A stretch of DNA of 64,000 bases from Sphingomonadales bacterium. Its GTDB lineage: Bacteria; Pseudomonadota; Alphaproteobacteria; Sphingomonadales; Govanellaceae. Shown here piece by piece: positions 62,818 to 64,000 of this stretch (position 1 is its first letter; every line of letters starts with the position of its first letter). The translations under genes were made by a program, and so were the position numbers. Below the pieces are notes generated by a model. That model did not search any database, was not told the origin of the DNA, and saw only the letters and a list, made by a program, of their open reading frames with translations. The stretch spans positions 19,749-83,748 of the forward strand of contig JACFMS010000004.1 in the NCBI GenBank assembly GCA_019455285.1, given 5' to 3'.

Positions 62818-64000
62818 ATGACAGCGTATAAGTTACTGATCGGCGGCAAACTTGTCGATGGCGACCAGACCATGGACGTCATCAATCCAGCAACCGAGGA
62901 GGTCATCACCAAGTGTCCTCGCGCCTCGGAAAAGCAGCTCAATGAAGCAGTGGCGGCGGCCAAGGCGGCGTTTCCCAAGTGGTCGCAGACCAGCATCGAG
63001 GAGCGCAAGAAGCTTCTTAATAAATTGGCTGACAAGATCGATGAACATGCCGGGGAATTGGCCCGTCTGCTGACCCAGGAGCAAGGCAAGCCATTGCCGG
63101 AAGCGCAGTGGGAAATCGGCGCAACCGCTGGTTTTGTCCGCTATTTCGCCACCCTCAATCTGCCGGTGGAAGTGATCGAGGATACCAAGGAAAAGCTCGT
63201 TGAAATGCATCGCCGGCCCTTGGGCGTCATTGGTGCGATCATCCCCTGGAACTTCCCGGTGCTGATTGTTTCGTTCAAGCTGCCGGTGGCGCTCTTGGCC
63301 GGCAATACTGTGGTCGCCAAGCCGGCACCGACCACGCCGCTTACCACGTTGCGACTGGGCGAGCTCATGGCCGAGATCTTCCCGGCCGGAGTTGTCAATA
63401 TCATCACTGACCAGAACGATCTTGGCGCGGCGATGACCAAGCATAAGGATATCGCCAAGATTTCCTTTACCGGCTCATCAGACACCGGCAAGAAGGTGAT
63501 GGCCAGCGTCGCTGAAACCTTGAAGCGGCTGACCCTGGAATTGGGCGGCAATGATGCGGCGATCGTCTTGAACGATGTCGATCCGGCAAAAGTCGCGCCG
63601 AAAATCTTTGGCGGCGCGTTCATGAACGCCGGTCAAGTCTGCCTTGCCATCAAGCGCGTTTACGCCCACGAGTCGATTTATGATAAACTATGCGATGAGT
63701 TGGCCAAGATTGCCAATAACGCAGTTGTCGGCGACGGCCTGGAGCAGGGCACGGCCATCGGACCGCTGCAAAACAAGATGCAGTATGAAAAAGTGAAGGG
63801 CTTTTTGGCTGACGCCAAGAAAAATGGCAAGGTCATCGCCGGCGGCGAGACCTTGGATCGCCCTGGCTACTTCATCCGCCCCACTGTGGTGCGCGATGTC
63901 GCCGAAGGTACCAAAATCGTCGATGAAGAACAGTTTGGCCCGGTGCTGCCGGTCATCAAATACAAAGATGTCGATGACGCCATCAAGCGCGCCAATGCCA
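62818..64000 (+). CDS. NAD(P)-dependent aldehyde dehydrogenase (partial)
   Basis: The first 394 residues of a family of about 475; the gene runs off the right edge. It has the Rossmann entry IPWNFPVLIV, KPAPTTPLTT, FTGSSDTGKKV, the catalytic Glu in LELGGND, the nucleophile Cys in NAGQVCLAIKR and the late EEQFGPVLPVIKY. It oxidises an aldehyde to the acid in the cytosol. The ATG at 62818 has AAGGAGTGAAGTC upstream. With the amine dehydrogenase 5 kb upstream it could handle arylacetaldehydes (inference). Confidence 0.93.
   Translation, partial: MTAYKLLIGGKLVDGDQTMDVINPATEEVITKCPRASEKQLNEAVAAAKAAFPKWSQTSIEERKKLLNKLADKIDEHAGELARLLTQEQGKPLPEAQWEIGATAGFVRYFATLNLPVEVIEDTKEKLVEMHRRPLGVIGAIIPWNFPVLIVSFKLPVALLAGNTVVAKPAPTTPLTTLRLGELMAEIFPAGVVNIITDQNDLGAAMTKHKDIAKISFTGSSDTGKKVMASVAETLKRLTLELGGNDAAIVLNDVDPAKVAPKIFGGAFMNAGQVCLAIKRVYAHESIYDKLCDELAKIANNAVVGDGLEQGTAIGPLQNKMQYEKVKGFLADAKKNGKVIAGGETLDRPGYFIRPTVVRDVAEGTKIVDEEQFGPVLPVIKYKDVDDAIKRANA

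Overview
The window looks like a chromosomal segment of a GC-rich alphaproteobacterium. Lineage indicators are a CpdR cell-cycle receiver protein next to N-formylglutamate amidohydrolase and a tRNA gene, a small NDUFS4-like complex I subunit, a Fur-type zinc regulator with znuCB, and a candidate small RNA carrying the CCUCCUCCC loop motif known from alphaproteobacterial 'cuckoo' RNAs. The order cannot be fixed from the sequence. No rRNA, CRISPR array, transposase or phage gene was seen. Three tRNA genes are present: Pro(TGG), Arg(TCT) and Val(GAC).

Left part (1-16 kb): the end of a flavin/iron-sulfur oxidoreductase; a nitric oxide defence unit (norZ plus nsrR, with three NsrR-type 23-bp palindromes); a Mg-type P-ATPase divergent from a flippase-like membrane protein; a thioesterase and a PfkB kinase; an NDUFS4-like protein; a hybrid histidine kinase convergent with a LuxR-type response regulator, their stop codons both lying inside a 175-bp nested palindrome; hisI divergent from zur-znuC-znuB; and dps.

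Middle (16-36 kb): a large, less GC-rich ankyrin-like gene, a candidate CCUCCUCCC small RNA, then redox and housekeeping genes (LysR, trxB, ahpC, lipase-like hydrolase, HD-GYP, hisN, FAD oxidoreductase, typA, quinone reductase, MFS transporter), a second candidate small RNA, FGase/cpdR/tRNA-Val, a CoA-transferase, a nuclease and small proteins.

Aromatic catabolism (36-47.5 kb): a LysR regulator faces kynA-kynB-kynU, which turn tryptophan into anthranilate. Next come a DUF4863 protein and a flavodoxin, and then boxR-boxC-boxB of the aerobic benzoyl-CoA pathway, with TGCA-N6-TGCA operators. BoxA and BoxD are not in the window. A SLC13 transporter lies between boxB and a 51-bp relic of a second boxB 3' end.

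Right part (47.8-64 kb): TauE/SafE exporter, ackA with a phosphate acyltransferase and corA, a PAS histidine kinase, and a TetR regulator divergent from a compact operon. That operon encodes a tryptophan-tryptophylquinone (TTQ) amine dehydrogenase of the aromatic amine type (aauBEDA), two c-type cytochromes and a TonB-dependent receptor. An acyl-CoA synthetase and an aldehyde dehydrogenase follow, the latter running off the end. Together these could take aromatic amines to aldehydes, acids and CoA esters (inference).
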